Assembly: GCA_019634635.1 (NCBI GenBank)
Contig: JAHCBB010000004.1
Span: 1 to 64,000, forward strand
Origin: Verrucomicrobiia bacterium
GTDB taxonomy: Bacteria > Verrucomicrobiota > Verrucomicrobiia > Limisphaerales > UBA9464
Reading direction: 5' to 3'
Length of the DNA stretch: 64,000 nt
A program made the position numbers and the translations under genes. The notes beneath the pieces are model-generated. The model saw only the letters and a list, made by a program, of their open reading frames with translations. It was not told where the DNA came from and made no database searches. The stretch's first letter is position 1. Every line of letters starts with the position of its first letter. Shown piece by piece: positions 47,846 through 57,139 of this stretch.

Positions 47846-49536
47846 GACGCGCGCACTTCACCGGGGATGTCCCGTGGCGGCAAGCGGGGACTCCGAAGCC
47901 CCGGAAGAAACCGGCGTTCGGCAAGCTGGCGGCATCCGAACCACCAACTCCAGGCGAGCACAGCGCCGGCAAAGCCCATGCCCAGCCAAAGGAATTCCTG
48001 GCGGGCATTCCAGACCGTGGGCGGACGGCCCAGTCGCTGGTCCTGCTCCTGCACGTACCACTCGGCAACGGTGGCCGCGAATTGCGGTGCATGATGGAGG
48101 ACCCACGTGAACCCGAATGCCGTGGGAAAGGACAAGGACGACAGCGAGAGGGCGGTGCCCAGCAGCGCCGTCGCCATCAGCCAGACCGTGTAGTCCAGAT
48201 CCAGCAGGCAGCGCTGCCGGAGCCATTGTTGGCGTCCGGGGGAGAGTTCCAATCCGGCGAGCCACTGGGCCGCCGAGGGCAGGTACGGCAGCAGGATCAT
48301 CAGGGCCCAGGCACCGGACGCCCGGGCCAGCAACGGATGCCAGCGTCCGCGAAGGATTGTTCCCGGACTCAACGGGGTGACCATCCACAGTTCAAGGCCG
48401 CCCGATTCCCGTTCGATGCGGAAGCTGGCGGTGGCCATGAAGGCGACGACGCCCATCAGCGCGGGCCGCAGGAGTTGATGCAGGGGATCGCTGGCCCGCC
48501 GGTCGGGCTCGGGCCAGAGCCAGAAGCACCCCGCCACCGCCCCGGCCAGGACCCAGCCGCCGAGCCGGGCCTGCCATGCCCGGGACTGCAACCAGCGCAC
48601 CGGGTTTTGATCCAGAAGGTGCGAGCGCCGCCGGGCGGCCATCGCCGGGGAAATGGGTGATGCCATCCACCGCCAGAACCCCGCCCGCTTGTGGGTCCAG
48701 GACGGCTCCAGCCGCCAGGAGTGCCGGATGCCCGCCGCGGCTGCGAACCCCATCGCCATCACGAGGAGTCCGGCGACGAGGCAGACTCCGGCGGCCAGGA
48801 GCACGGTCAATCCAGTGGCGGGCACCCCGCTGCCGTCGTGCCACCAGGAGTCAAAGCCATCAGCCGGTCCGAGGCCGGCACGCCCCCGGAGCTCCTGCCA
48901 TGCGGCGGTGACTCCGGCGAGCAGGATCCCAGGCCGCGACGACACGGGCGCCTGGAGCGCCACGGGGACCATCCGCAATGATCCGTGCAGGGTCAGGAAG
49001 CCCAGGCCGGCCACGACCGCGAAGCCCAGGGCGAGGAGCCGCGCGTGCCACCAGGTGCGGGTGAGCGACGACGCCGCGAGGCCTGAGGCCAGGGCGAGGC
49101 CCAGCGCCGCGCCCTGGAGGAGGAACATCCGCAGGGCATCCATCCACCCCACCCCACCCAGGAGCAACGGGATCATCAGGACGGGCAAAACCGCCAGAAG
49201 ACCCATAAATGCCCGTGCCGCCTCCGAAACGGCCTTGCCGACGACGACATCCACGGGACGGAGCGGCGTCAGCATCAGCAGGCCCAGGGTGCCCTCCCGC
49301 TTTTCGCGGCTCAGGCAGTCGGCGGTGAGCACCGGGCCCGCGAGCCAGAGTCCGGCGAAGAGCAGGCGGTTGAGTCCGAGAAAGAAGCCGCGTCCCGACG
49401 CAATCGTCCCCGGGCTGGCGCGTTCCCAGGCCAGCCAGAACAGGACCAGGGCCAATCCGGCGGACAGGACTCGGATTCCGGCGAGCGACGGTTGTCGCGC
49501 CAGATCGCGAAGTTCGCGTTGGATCACCAGCCACAC
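47842..49536 (-). CDS. ABC-2 permease, second of three tandem paralogues
   Basis: A 564-aa membrane protein starting at GTG 49536. N-terminal QRELRDLARQPSLAGIR, then helices, then SREKREGTLGLLMLTPLRPVDVVVGK; in the second half ERESGGLELWMVTPLSPGTILRGRW with helices following. The two markers show an internal duplication shared by all three permeases of the operon. Gap of 18 bases to the upstream paralogue and 4-base overlap with the next. It should form an integral membrane channel part with the ATPase encoded upstream. Confidence 0.8.
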   Translation of the reverse strand: MWLVIQRELRDLARQPSLAGIRVLSAGLALVLFWLAWERASPGTIASGRGFFLGLNRLLFAGLWLAGPVLTADCLSREKREGTLGLLMLTPLRPVDVVVGKAVSEAARAFMGLLAVLPVLMIPLLLGGVGWMDALRMFLLQGAALGLALASGLAASSLTRTWWHARLLALGFAVVAGLGFLTLHGSLRMVPVALQAPVSSRPGILLAGVTAAWQELRGRAGLGPADGFDSWWHDGSGVPATGLTVLLAAGVCLVAGLLVMAMGFAAAAGIRHSWRLEPSWTHKRAGFWRWMASPISPAMAARRRSHLLDQNPVRWLQSRAWQARLGGWVLAGAVAGCFWLWPEPDRRASDPLHQLLRPALMGVVAFMATASFRIERESGGLELWMVTPLSPGTILRGRWHPLLARASGAWALMILLPYLPSAAQWLAGLELSPGRQQWLRQRCLLDLDYTVWLMATALLGTALSLSSLSFPTAFGFTWVLHHAPQFAATVAEWYVQEQDQRLGRPPTVWNARQEFLWLGMGFAGAVLAWSWWFGCRQLAERRFLPGLRSPRLPPRDIPGEVRAS

Positions 49537-49554
49537 GGGAACATGGGATGGGAG

Positions 49555-51231
49555 TCAGCCGGGCTGCGCCGGGGCGAGGGCAAACTGTCGGGAGGACAAT
49601 TCACGCCAGACGCGGAAGGACGCGACCGCTGCGACGACCCCCTGAATGCCTGCGGGTATGACGCCCCAGTCCAGCCGGGTCGCGAGGAAGAAACGCATCC
49701 CCGCCGCGCCGGCCCGCATGGGGGTCTCAAAGAACAGGGGATTGAGATAGGCCTGGATCGCAAGGGTGGCCAGCAACGGGACCATCAGCGCCCAGACGGC
49801 GGTGCTCACCACTCCCGAGAGGAAGCTTTGCGCCCGAAGTCCGCGCCAAAGTCCAATCCACGGCAGCGCGAGCAACGACGAGATCAGCCACCAGTTCCAG
49901 CCGGTCCATTCCACACCCATGCGCCGGAAACTGCCGCGGGCAAATTCCGTCAGGAAGAGTTGCACCAACACCGGTGGAATGAATTCCCGCAGATGGGCGA
50001 GGCAGCGGCTCTGGAGCAGCTGCCCGGTGCGCAGGGGCGTGACCAACAGCAGTTCCAGGGTCCCGTTTTCCCGTTCGGCGCGAAAGCCTCCGGCGGCGCT
50101 GAACACCATGCCACCGAGGAGCACGAGGGGAGCCACCGTGGACCCCAGGACAAACAGCAGGTCGCCCAGGCTGATCACCCAGATCCCGAGCACCACCGCC
50201 AGCCAGCCCCACCGGGTCAGAGCCGCCGCCACCGTGCGATGCTGGAGCCACAGGAGCGGATTGCGCCCCAGACGCCGCTGCTGGCGGCGCCGGAGCCATC
50301 CCCCGAACAGGACCGGCGTGAGCAGCGTTCGTTGCAATCGGATTAATTCCGGTCGCGGCGGCTCCTCGTGCCACGCGCGGGCGGTCCGCCGCGTCACCAC
50401 GAGGAGCGCGAGGGCGATCACGGTGGCCCCGGCAACCAGGAAGATCGCAAGCCCTGCAGCCCAGTACCGGAAGGCGTCCGCGCGATGGTCCATGCTCAGC
50501 CTGGCCAGGACCTGGGGCAGTTGCTCGGTGTAGGGTGCCGCGAGCGGGCTTCCAAAGATCACCGCGGGTGCGTTGGCCAGCCAGGCCGCTCCGGAGGAGG
50601 AGCTCCATCCGTCAAAAGGCACGCCGACCAGCCACGCCAGCATGGTAATGAGCAGGCTCAACAGCAGCGTGAACCCGATCAGCACGGCCTCCAGGAGGTA
50701 GGCAAGCGCGAGGCATCGTCGGAATGGGATGGCCAACGTGCTGGCCGTCAGTCCGGCCGCGAGACCCACACCGAGCAGCACGAGCTGAAAGGCGATCACC
50801 GAGCCCACCTCCAGGCCACCGACACCTCCGACCAGGAGCGGCACGGTGATCATCGGGAGCGGTGCGAGCCACAGCGTCAGCGCCCGCAGGGCGTTTGCCG
50901 CGCTCTTCCCGAGGGCGACGTCCAGCGGACGCAGCGGCGTCAGCCCCAGCAGCCCCAGGGTGGCCTCCCGGCGTTCCCGGGCGATGGCATCCGCCGTCAG
51001 CGCCGGCGCCAGCGCGAGGATGATCAGCACCAGGGCACGGTGCATCTGGAGGAACAGCGCCGAACCCTCGGACATCGCCCGTGCCCCGAACGCGGTGATG
51101 GCGGTCGTGGAGGGCACCAGGAATCCCCAGGCCAGCCCGGCCAGGACCACCGCGGCCGCCACCAGCCGCATCCGAAACATTGCCGGCTGGCGCGCCTGCT
51201 CCCGCAGTTCCCGCTGGACGACCGGGTTCAT
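49555..51231 (-). CDS. ABC-2 permease, first of three tandem paralogues
   Basis: A 558-aa membrane protein from ATG 51231. N-terminal QRELREQARQPAMFRMR, helices, then ARERREATLGLLGLTPLRPLDVALGK; in the second half RAERENGTLELLLVTPLRTGQLLQSR and later helices. Closest in layout to its two downstream paralogues. It follows the ATPase stop by 21 bases. Three permeases with one ATPase in an operon are unusual for ABC-2 systems, which normally use one or two permease genes. Confidence 0.82.
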   Translation of the reverse strand: MNPVVQRELREQARQPAMFRMRLVAAAVVLAGLAWGFLVPSTTAITAFGARAMSEGSALFLQMHRALVLIILALAPALTADAIARERREATLGLLGLTPLRPLDVALGKSAANALRALTLWLAPLPMITVPLLVGGVGGLEVGSVIAFQLVLLGVGLAAGLTASTLAIPFRRCLALAYLLEAVLIGFTLLLSLLITMLAWLVGVPFDGWSSSSGAAWLANAPAVIFGSPLAAPYTEQLPQVLARLSMDHRADAFRYWAAGLAIFLVAGATVIALALLVVTRRTARAWHEEPPRPELIRLQRTLLTPVLFGGWLRRRQQRRLGRNPLLWLQHRTVAAALTRWGWLAVVLGIWVISLGDLLFVLGSTVAPLVLLGGMVFSAAGGFRAERENGTLELLLVTPLRTGQLLQSRCLAHLREFIPPVLVQLFLTEFARGSFRRMGVEWTGWNWWLISSLLALPWIGLWRGLRAQSFLSGVVSTAVWALMVPLLATLAIQAYLNPLFFETPMRAGAAGMRFFLATRLDWGVIPAGIQGVVAAVASFRVWRELSSRQFALAPAQPG

Positions 51232-51252
51232 GCCGGCGCGGGCCTCCTCATC

Positions 51253-52203
51253 CTACTGGGTCTCTCCCTTGGTGACCCGCAGGAAGACCTCCTCCAGTCC
51301 GAGTTCGTCCTCGCGCAACTCCAGCAGCCGGATTCCCCCTCGGACCAGGGTGTCGGCGATGTAGCCGCCATCATCGGCCGCATCCGCCAGGGTCACCTTC
51401 AGGCGTCCATCCACGCTCTCGACCCCGGCGGTTTCGGGGCGTTGCAACAACAGGTCCCTCGCAGGGGCCGACGCGCCATCCACCCGCACCCAGAAGGCCC
51501 GGGAATCCGAGGCCGAGGCCTTGACCCCCTTGATCGGGCCGCTGTAGATGAGCCGGCCCCGCTCAATGATGGCGCAGCGGTTGCACAGCGACTGCAGCTC
51601 GGAGAGGATGTGGGACGAGATGATGATCGTCTTGCCCATGCGCTGCAGCTCCTGAAGCACGGCCATCATCTCGATGCGCGCGCGGGGATCGAGCCCGCTG
51701 GCCGGTTCGTCGAGCAGCAGCAGGGCGGGGTCATGGATGAGCACCCGGGCCAGGCCGAGCCGCTGCTGCATGCCCCGGCTCAGGGTGCCGATCAGCGAGC
51801 CCCGCTTCTCGCTCAGGCCCACGAGCTCCAGGACGTCCGCCACCGTGGTCTCGCGCCGTGCCGCCGGGATCTTGTAGCACGCCCCAAAAAAATCGAGGTA
51901 CTCCGTGACCTCCATGTCCTTGTAGACGCCAAAGAAGTCCGGCATGTAGCCGATCAGGTGGCGGACGCGGTCGGCGTCCCGGACGACATCGTGTCCGAGG
52001 ATCTCGGCACGGCCGCGTGACGGGGTGAGGAAGGTGGCGAGAATTCGCAGGGTGGTGGTCTTCCCGGCACCGTTGGATCCGATGAAGCCGAACAGGTCGC
52101 CCCGGTTGACGGTCAAGTTCAATTCGCTCAACGCGGACATGCCGCCGAAGTCGCGCGACAGGTTCTCGGTGCGGACGGCGGGGATTTCAGAGGGTTCGCT
52201 CAT
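51253..52203 (-). CDS. ABC transporter ATP-binding protein
   Basis: A 316-aa ATPase from ATG 52203; extension to 52335 overlaps the preceding gene. Walker A IGSNGAGKTTT, Q-loop region GYMPDFFGVYKDM, signature LSRGMQQRLGLARVL, Walker B ALLLLDEPASGLD, and switch His in ISSHILSEL. A C-terminal extra domain of about 90 residues (YSGPIKGVKASASDSRAFWV...) is common in ABC-2 ATPases of the NatA/CcmA type. It follows the 717-aa membrane protein by 23 bases and precedes three permeases, one operon. Energises export or membrane remodelling; substrate unknown. Confidence 0.92.
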   Translation of the reverse strand: MSEPSEIPAVRTENLSRDFGGMSALSELNLTVNRGDLFGFIGSNGAGKTTTLRILATFLTPSRGRAEILGHDVVRDADRVRHLIGYMPDFFGVYKDMEVTEYLDFFGACYKIPAARRETTVADVLELVGLSEKRGSLIGTLSRGMQQRLGLARVLIHDPALLLLDEPASGLDPRARIEMMAVLQELQRMGKTIIISSHILSELQSLCNRCAIIERGRLIYSGPIKGVKASASDSRAFWVRVDGASAPARDLLLQRPETAGVESVDGRLKVTLADAADDGGYIADTLVRGGIRLLELREDELGLEEVFLRVTKGETQ

Positions 52204-52226
52204 TCGGGACCTTGTGGAAGCCGGGT

Positions 52227-54380
52227 TCAGGGTCGGCCCTCTGCCGGAACGGCGATCCGCAGGAGGGTGCCTTTGCGGGAGCGGATGCTTTCGAATCGGT
52301 TCAATGGCGGGGTGAGCGTCGCATCGGGGTACCATGCCATGACGACGACGTCGCCCTGGGTCAACAGGGGGGCGAGATCGAATCCGGCCGGCCAGACGTA
52401 GGAGCCACCCGGGGACTGCATGGCCGCGGGGAAGGAGGCGGCCACGGCGGCCTCGGGCCAGTCGTCAATGGAGACCCGTTCGCCACCTCCGAAGGTTTCG
52501 TCGCGCTGGCTGAGGGCCCCCTGGAAGCGACCGTTCCATGACGCCATGAGGTGATCCAGCCGGTCCGCTCCCCCCTCGCGCGGATCCATCACCCGGGTGG
52601 CGCCTGCCGCAAGTTCCGGCACCATCTGCATCCCTTCCGGACCCACGACCCAGAGCGGACCCAGCGTTCGGCCCGAGTCATTGCGAATCTCAATCTGACC
52701 GTTGTCCGTGTTTCGGGCCTGAATCGGGGCGGGAGCGTCGTCCTCCTCCCAGTCCGCCACCGCCATGGTGCTCGTCCACACCGGCACGAACACTTCGGCG
52801 TCAAATCCCTGGGGTCGTGCCGTGACCGTGATCCGGGAGGCGTCGGGCCCGGCCCCCCAGAGCCCGCGGAATTCTCCGCGCACCGCGGCCACGGGAAGCG
52901 AGCTGCCCAGCGCGTAGGTTTCATTGGCCGGTGAATACAGGCTGCCGAAGCTCCACCCGCGCAACAGGCACCGGCCGCCATCGCCCCGCGGGACGACATC
53001 CACCACCTGCAATTCGTTCCACTCGGTCTGCCCCGCCCGGAGCTTGTATCCGATGAAATAGATGAGTCCGGAGAACAACACCACGTAGAGCGGAAACGTG
53101 ATCCAGGTCAGCATCGGGCGGTTGATGCGGCGCAGCCACCATTGATCGAAGGGGCCGATGACCACGAGGTACCCCAACAGCAGCAGGAGCAGCAGACCGA
53201 CCGGCAGCTTGCGGACCTGACGCGTCTCCACCATGGCGCCAAAGACGCTGTCAAGTCCCCGGCTCCCGAATGGATTGCGGTCGCCCGGAGCGAGCAACGG
53301 GGCGGGAATGTCGGCCAGCCGGGCGAAGAACCAGGGCCGCAGGCTCCAGGATCGAAGGGGTTCCCGCTCCGGATTGAACGCCAGCACCACCACCTGCCCA
53401 AGTCCACGGCGGCCCTCGACGATCAGGGCGCGGCCGTCGGAGGACAGTGCGGTGCGCCCGCCGCGGGGCCGCAGGCCGAGCACCGGCACCGCGGCCGATG
53501 CCATGGTGCCATCCGACACGAGCGCGACGAAGGGATCCACCCCCTCAGGGCTTCGACGGAGGAACCGCTGTGCGGACGGCGTTGCACCCGACCTGGTGGT
53601 GTCGGGAACCCGGGCGGCAAACTCGGGTCTCCAATTGCCGGCGCGAACCCAATCATCAAGGGCACGCCCGATGGGGGCTTCCGCAAGGCCGGACGGACTC
53701 GCGGGCAAAAGCGATTGGAGCCAGGGGGTCGCGGTGACATCGGTGGGTTGGTCCACGGCCACGATCAACTGCCCGCCGCCCTCGACCCAGGAGACCAGCG
53801 CCTGCACCTGGGGCTCCTTCAGCTCCAGCGCCCGCGCGGTGTTCAGATAGAGGGAGTTCAGCCCCGAAAGCGCGATGGGTGAATCGGGAAACAGCTCCGG
53901 TTGCAGGCGGGCGACGCGGGGCTGCCATGCCGGCTGGGATTGCGAAAGCTCCGGGAATGCGGGCGCCCCGGTGAAACTTCCGGGCAGTGCCCCCATCAGC
54001 GGCACCTCCCACCCCTGCACCGTGACCCGGCGCGCCAGTTGCTCGTCGCGAACCTTGCCGCGGTCGTCCAGCAGCCGCCCGTCCACCGCCAGGAAATTTC
54101 GCGAGACATTGAACAGCGGCACGGTGAACCGCTTGCGCGTATTGCTTGGGAGTTCGATCGGGATGCGCAGCGTTCCCTGGCCGGCATCCAGCTCCACCAC
54201 ACCGTCAAAGCCGGGGCCGTCGTTGAAGATTTCGATCCCCACCGGGTACCACGCCCCGGCGCGGGCCACGGAGTCAAACCCCGGGAAGACATCGAACTGG
54301 ATCTTGGCGCCTGCCGGGAACCGGCCGGCTCCGAACGCCACGACCAGGAGGAGCAACCACGTGGCGTTGGATCGGGGCAT
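52227..54380 (-). CDS. Large membrane-anchored protein of ABC-2 operon, GATase-like domain
   Basis: A 717-aa protein. Signal segment (WLLLLVVAFGAGRFPAGA), then a large beta-rich exported region (GAWYPVGIEIFNDGPGFDGVVEL), a GATase/ThuA-like segment with ALVSWVEGGGQLIVAVDQP near 195-215, two transmembrane helices near 395-445 (LPVGLLLLLLLGYLVVIGP and WITFPLYVVLFSGLIYFIGY), and a C-terminal exported domain. Layout is like membrane proteins (DUF4350/GldG-type relatives) encoded next to ABC-2 transporters. First gene of the five-gene operon, so it probably works with the transporter. Function unknown. Confidence 0.68.
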   Translation of the reverse strand: MPRSNATWLLLLVVAFGAGRFPAGAKIQFDVFPGFDSVARAGAWYPVGIEIFNDGPGFDGVVELDAGQGTLRIPIELPSNTRKRFTVPLFNVSRNFLAVDGRLLDDRGKVRDEQLARRVTVQGWEVPLMGALPGSFTGAPAFPELSQSQPAWQPRVARLQPELFPDSPIALSGLNSLYLNTARALELKEPQVQALVSWVEGGGQLIVAVDQPTDVTATPWLQSLLPASPSGLAEAPIGRALDDWVRAGNWRPEFAARVPDTTRSGATPSAQRFLRRSPEGVDPFVALVSDGTMASAAVPVLGLRPRGGRTALSSDGRALIVEGRRGLGQVVVLAFNPEREPLRSWSLRPWFFARLADIPAPLLAPGDRNPFGSRGLDSVFGAMVETRQVRKLPVGLLLLLLLGYLVVIGPFDQWWLRRINRPMLTWITFPLYVVLFSGLIYFIGYKLRAGQTEWNELQVVDVVPRGDGGRCLLRGWSFGSLYSPANETYALGSSLPVAAVRGEFRGLWGAGPDASRITVTARPQGFDAEVFVPVWTSTMAVADWEEDDAPAPIQARNTDNGQIEIRNDSGRTLGPLWVVGPEGMQMVPELAAGATRVMDPREGGADRLDHLMASWNGRFQGALSQRDETFGGGERVSIDDWPEAAVAASFPAAMQSPGGSYVWPAGFDLAPLLTQGDVVVMAWYPDATLTPPLNRFESIRSRKGTLLRIAVPAEGRP

Positions 54381-54530
54381 GCGTGCAGGAATTGGACCGG
54401 AGGAGTTTTAGGCGCCGGATGCCGCCGGGGGCAAACGCGAATTCCGCCGGGGCGGCGGAACGGCTGCCGCGACCTCACGCTCCGGACAGTGGCCGCCCGG
54501 CTCAGATGTGGCGCCCGGTGGCGGAAATCC

Positions 54531-55010
54531 TCACGGCTTCAACAGCGCTTCCGCAGCCTTTTTTGCGGCCGCACCCGCCGCCTCGGAGACGTGGTCTGCC
54601 GCCTTGCCGGTGACCGTGCGGGCCTGATCCACGGCCCTGGCGGCGGATTCCGCGGCGTCCTGAAGGAACTCGCCGGCCTTGGTTTGAAGTTCGGCCATCA
54701 ATTGGCGAATCGCTTCCTTCTGCTCGGCGCTCAGTCCGGGTTCCGCGCCAAGCGCTTTCAGGCGGGCGAGCGCGGCGGGGTACTCCTGGTTGCGCAGCGC
54801 CAACACCACCCGGTCCGCCTCCGCGCGGACGATGTCCGAGGCGGAGGCAAACACCTGCTCGAGGCGGGCCAGATCGAGTCGGGAGGGCGAGGCCGCAGAC
54901 TCCTCGGGACCGGACCGCGAGCAGCCTGAGACTGCGACGAGAATGCCCGCAACGACCAGGAGGCGGAGGCTTCTGGCGAGGAACAGGAATGGGAATGGAG
55001 GTGCGCTCAT
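54531..55010 (-). CDS. Small lipoprotein with helical repeats
   Basis: A 159-aa protein from ATG 55010; the frame upstream to 55247 overlaps the rplA start on the other strand. Signal peptide with lipobox (LRLLVVAGILVAVSGC), then a helical body (RLDLARLEQVFASASDIVRAEADRVVLAL; EQKEAIRQLMAELQTKAGEFL) ending in an Ala/Lys-rich amphipathic tail. No enzyme motif. Predicted envelope lipoprotein of unknown role. Divergent from rplA; the 226-base region between carries inverted repeats. Confidence 0.68.
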   Translation of the reverse strand: MSAPPFPFLFLARSLRLLVVAGILVAVSGCSRSGPEESAASPSRLDLARLEQVFASASDIVRAEADRVVLALRNQEYPAALARLKALGAEPGLSAEQKEAIRQLMAELQTKAGEFLQDAAESAARAVDQARTVTGKAADHVSEAAGAAAKKAAEALLKP

Positions 55011-55079
55011 GGATGGAGGGGCAGAACACCCCGTCCCGGCAGATGTGATCGCGCCAGGAGAGTTGCGGCATCGTCGCTG

Positions 55080-55189
55080 TTCCAAGACTTCGGAGCAACA
55101 ATCTTGGAAATTGGCTTTGACACCGGACGTCGCGCCCCGCGACACTCCGCGCTCTTTCGCTGGAGCGGCCGGTTCCTGTCCTTCCAGCG
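55080..55189 (+). promoter_or_regulatory. Inverted repeats in the rplA leader
   Basis: Two perfect inverted repeats precede rplA: TTCCAAGA / TCTTGGAA at 55080-55109 (14-base loop) and CGCTGGA / TCCAGCG at 55158-55189 (18-base loop). They could be control elements of the ribosomal-protein/RNA-polymerase operon; L1 represses its own operon in other bacteria by binding a leader hairpin. A TTGACA hexamer lies at 55117-55122, but no good -10 was found. Confidence 0.35.
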
Positions 55190-55236
55190 GGGAATCCATA
55201 GCGGGAGGGCCTTGCCCGTTCGCACCGCACCACTTC

Positions 55237-55932
55237 ATGTCGAGCAAACGCTACCAAAAGGCGCTGGGTCTTGTCGATGCCAGCAAGAACTATCCGTTGA
55301 CGCAGGCCGTCGAGGTGCTGGCCAAATTTCCGCGGGCAAAATTCAGCGAGACCGTGGATCTCGCCTTCCGCTTGGGGGTGGATCCCAAGCAGTCCGACCA
55401 GATGGTTCGGGGGACCTGCCCGCTGCCGCATGGATCCGGCAAGCAGGTCCGGGTGCTGGTCTTCACCAAGCCCGGTGCCGAGGAGGAGGCCGCGCGCGCG
55501 GCGGGTGCGGAGCACATCGGTTTCGACGACTACATCAAAAAGTGCCAGGAAGGTTGGGCGGATTTCGACGTCGCCATCGCGACCACGGAGGCCATGTCCG
55601 AAGTCCGCAAGCTTGGCAAGGTGCTCGGGCCCCGGGGGCTCATGCCAAATCCGAAGACCGGAACGGTGACCGACGACGTGGCGAGGGCCGTTCGGGAGGT
55701 GAAGGCGGGACGCGTCGAGTTCAAGATTGACAAGGCGGGCAATGTGCATGTGCCGGTGGGCAAGGCGACATTCACCCCTGAACAGATCGTGGACAATGCA
55801 CGCGGCGTGATCGAGGCGGTGATCCGGGCACGCCCGTCCGGAGCCAAGGGGGTGTTCGTGCGGTCCTGCACCCTGTCCCTGACCATGAGCCCTCCGGTCC
55901 GCCTGGACCTGAAGGAGTTTGGAACCCACTAA
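55237..55932 (+). CDS. rplA: 50S ribosomal protein L1
   Basis: A 231-aa L1 from ATG 55237; the longer frame to 54790 is antisense to the lipoprotein gene. Marks: KRYQKALGLVDASKNYPLTQAVEVL, KFSETVDLAFRLGVDPKQSDQMVRGTCPLPHGSGK, LGPRGLMPNPKTGTVT and GKATFTPEQIVDNARGVIEAV. L1 forms the stalk at the E site and represses its own operon. The L11 gene (rplK), nusG and secE, which often come before rplA, are not upstream here: a lipoprotein gene is. rplJ starts 15 bases downstream. Confidence 0.97.
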   Translation: MSSKRYQKALGLVDASKNYPLTQAVEVLAKFPRAKFSETVDLAFRLGVDPKQSDQMVRGTCPLPHGSGKQVRVLVFTKPGAEEEAARAAGAEHIGFDDYIKKCQEGWADFDVAIATTEAMSEVRKLGKVLGPRGLMPNPKTGTVTDDVARAVREVKAGRVEFKIDKAGNVHVPVGKATFTPEQIVDNARGVIEAVIRARPSGAKGVFVRSCTLSLTMSPPVRLDLKEFGTH

Positions 55933-55947
55933 CCCCTGTTTTTCTCC

Positions 55948-56469
55948 ATGCGCGTCGAAAAGAAGTTCATCGCTGCCGAATACGTTTCCCGGCTGAGTGG
56001 CTCCCCATTCTTCCTGGTGCTGGATTACCGGGGTTTGAGCGTTGCCCGGTTTACGGAACTCCGGAAGCGCCTCGCCCGGACCGGGGCCGAGGTGCACGTC
56101 GTCAAGAACACCCTGTTTCGCATCGCCGCCAAAGAAGCGGGGCTGGCCGATCTTTCGGGCACCCTGGCGGGCCAGCTGGCGGTGGTGACGGGATCCAAGG
56201 ATCTCGCCGCCGCGGCCAAGGTGACCAAGAATTTCCACGCCGAGTTCGACAAGCCGAAGGTGCAGTTTGGGTATCTCGGCAGCCAGCGTTTCAGCGCCGC
56301 CGACCTGATGGCCATCGCCGACCTGCCGCCACTGCCCGAGCTGCAGTCCAGGCTGCTCGGGGTCCTGCAGGCACCGGCCCAGAAACTTGCCGCGCTGATC
56401 AGCACGCCCGGCACGCAGCTCGCCCGGGTCATCAAGGCCCGGGCCGAACAGGGAACGCCGGGTGCCTGA
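55948..56469 (+). CDS. rplJ: 50S ribosomal protein L10
   Basis: A 173-aa L10. N-terminal RNA-binding region: VEKKFIAAEYVSRLSGSPFFLVLDYRGLSVARFTELRKRL, then VVKNTLFRIAAKEAGL; C-terminal helix (PLPELQSRLLGVLQAPAQKLAALIS) that carries L7/L12 dimers. Standard length. It anchors the L7/L12 stalk on 23S rRNA and with L12 represses rplJL translation in E. coli. Lies between rplA (15 bases) and rplL (151 bases); the latter gap carries a hairpin. Confidence 0.97.
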   Translation: MRVEKKFIAAEYVSRLSGSPFFLVLDYRGLSVARFTELRKRLARTGAEVHVVKNTLFRIAAKEAGLADLSGTLAGQLAVVTGSKDLAAAAKVTKNFHAEFDKPKVQFGYLGSQRFSAADLMAIADLPPLPELQSRLLGVLQAPAQKLAALISTPGTQLARVIKARAEQGTPGA

Positions 56470-56488
56470 ACCCTTTTCTTCAACTTTC

Positions 56489-56520
56489 AGGGGTCCGGAC
56501 CACCTCTTTGCGGTCCCCCT
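56489..56520 (+). promoter_or_regulatory. Hairpin between rplJ and rplL
   Basis: Inner stem GGACC / GGTCC (56497-56501 with 56512-56516) can be lengthened by AGGG / CCCT on the outside, with an unpaired stretch on the 5' side. Lies 20 bases after the rplJ stop. Could be an attenuator, a processing site or incidental. The remaining 100 bases before rplL hold no gene. Confidence 0.35.
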
Positions 56521-56620
56521 CGGAAAACCAACAGAGCACCTCGTCTGTCCGCAGGCCGCGGACTAATCCGGGAAGGCCTTCCCGCCGACGAAACGAAACG
56601 ACGCATCAACTAAGCATATC

Positions 56621-57013
56621 ATGGCAGACATCAATCAAATCGTTGAGGAACTGAGCAAGCTGACCGTCCTGGAGGCGGCAGACCTGGTGAAGGCCCTCGA
56701 AACCAAGTGGGGCGTGACCGCGGCGGCACCCGTGGCGGTGGCCGCGGTGGCGGCCGGCGGCGGCGGCGCGGCGGCCCCGGCAGCCGAAGCGGCCAAGGAC
56801 ACGTTCGACGTCGTGCTGGCCTCGGTGCCGGCGGACAAGAAGATCGCCGCCATCAAGGCGGTCCGCGAGGTCAAGGCAGGCCTCGGCCTCGCCGAGGCCA
56901 AGGCGCTCGTCGAGGGCGCGCCCAAGGTCGTCCTGGAGGCGGCTCCCAAGGCCGAGGCCGAGGCTGCCAAGAAGAAGCTCGAGGAGGCCGGTGCCAAGGT
57001 GGAGCTCAAGTAG
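56621..57013 (+). CDS. rplL: 50S ribosomal protein L7/L12
   Basis: A 130-aa protein. N-terminal dimerisation helix ([29 protein letters not shown]), an Ala/Gly-rich hinge, and the C-terminal factor-binding domain [43 protein letters not shown]. The marker K-x-I-x-V-I-K-x-V-R is conserved as [11 protein letters not shown] few residues longer than E. coli L12 because of the hinge. Four copies bind L10 on the ribosome and recruit translation GTPases. Followed by two hairpins before rpoB. Confidence 0.98.
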   Translation: MADINQIVEELSKLTVLEAADLVKALETKWGVTAAAPVAVAAVAAGGGGAAAPAAEAAKDTFDVVLASVPADKKIAAIKAVREVKAGLGLAEAKALVEGAPKVVLEAAPKAEAEAAKKKLEEAGAKVELK

Positions 57014-57023
57014 CCCCTTTCAC

Positions 57024-57050
57024 GGGTGGCGGAACTGTGTTCCGCCACCC
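57024..57050 (+). terminator. Attenuator-like hairpin after rplL
   Basis: Perfect 11-bp stem GGGTGGCGGAA / TTCCGCCACCC with a 5-base loop, starting 10 bases after the rplL stop. No T tract follows, so partial termination or mRNA processing is more likely than complete stop. In E. coli an attenuator lies at this same place and lowers rpoBC output relative to rplJL. Confidence 0.6.
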
Positions 57051-57139
57051 GATCCCCAACGGGAGCCGGCCGCCTGCGTTGCCGGTTTCCCATCGTAGGT
57101 TAGCGTCTGGGTACGTTGCAGAATCAGAACCGGCGGTAA

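Noticed and set aside
55011..55236. Search for tRNA genes near the ribosomal operon
   Set aside because: No cloverleaf with T-loop GTTCRA pattern was found.
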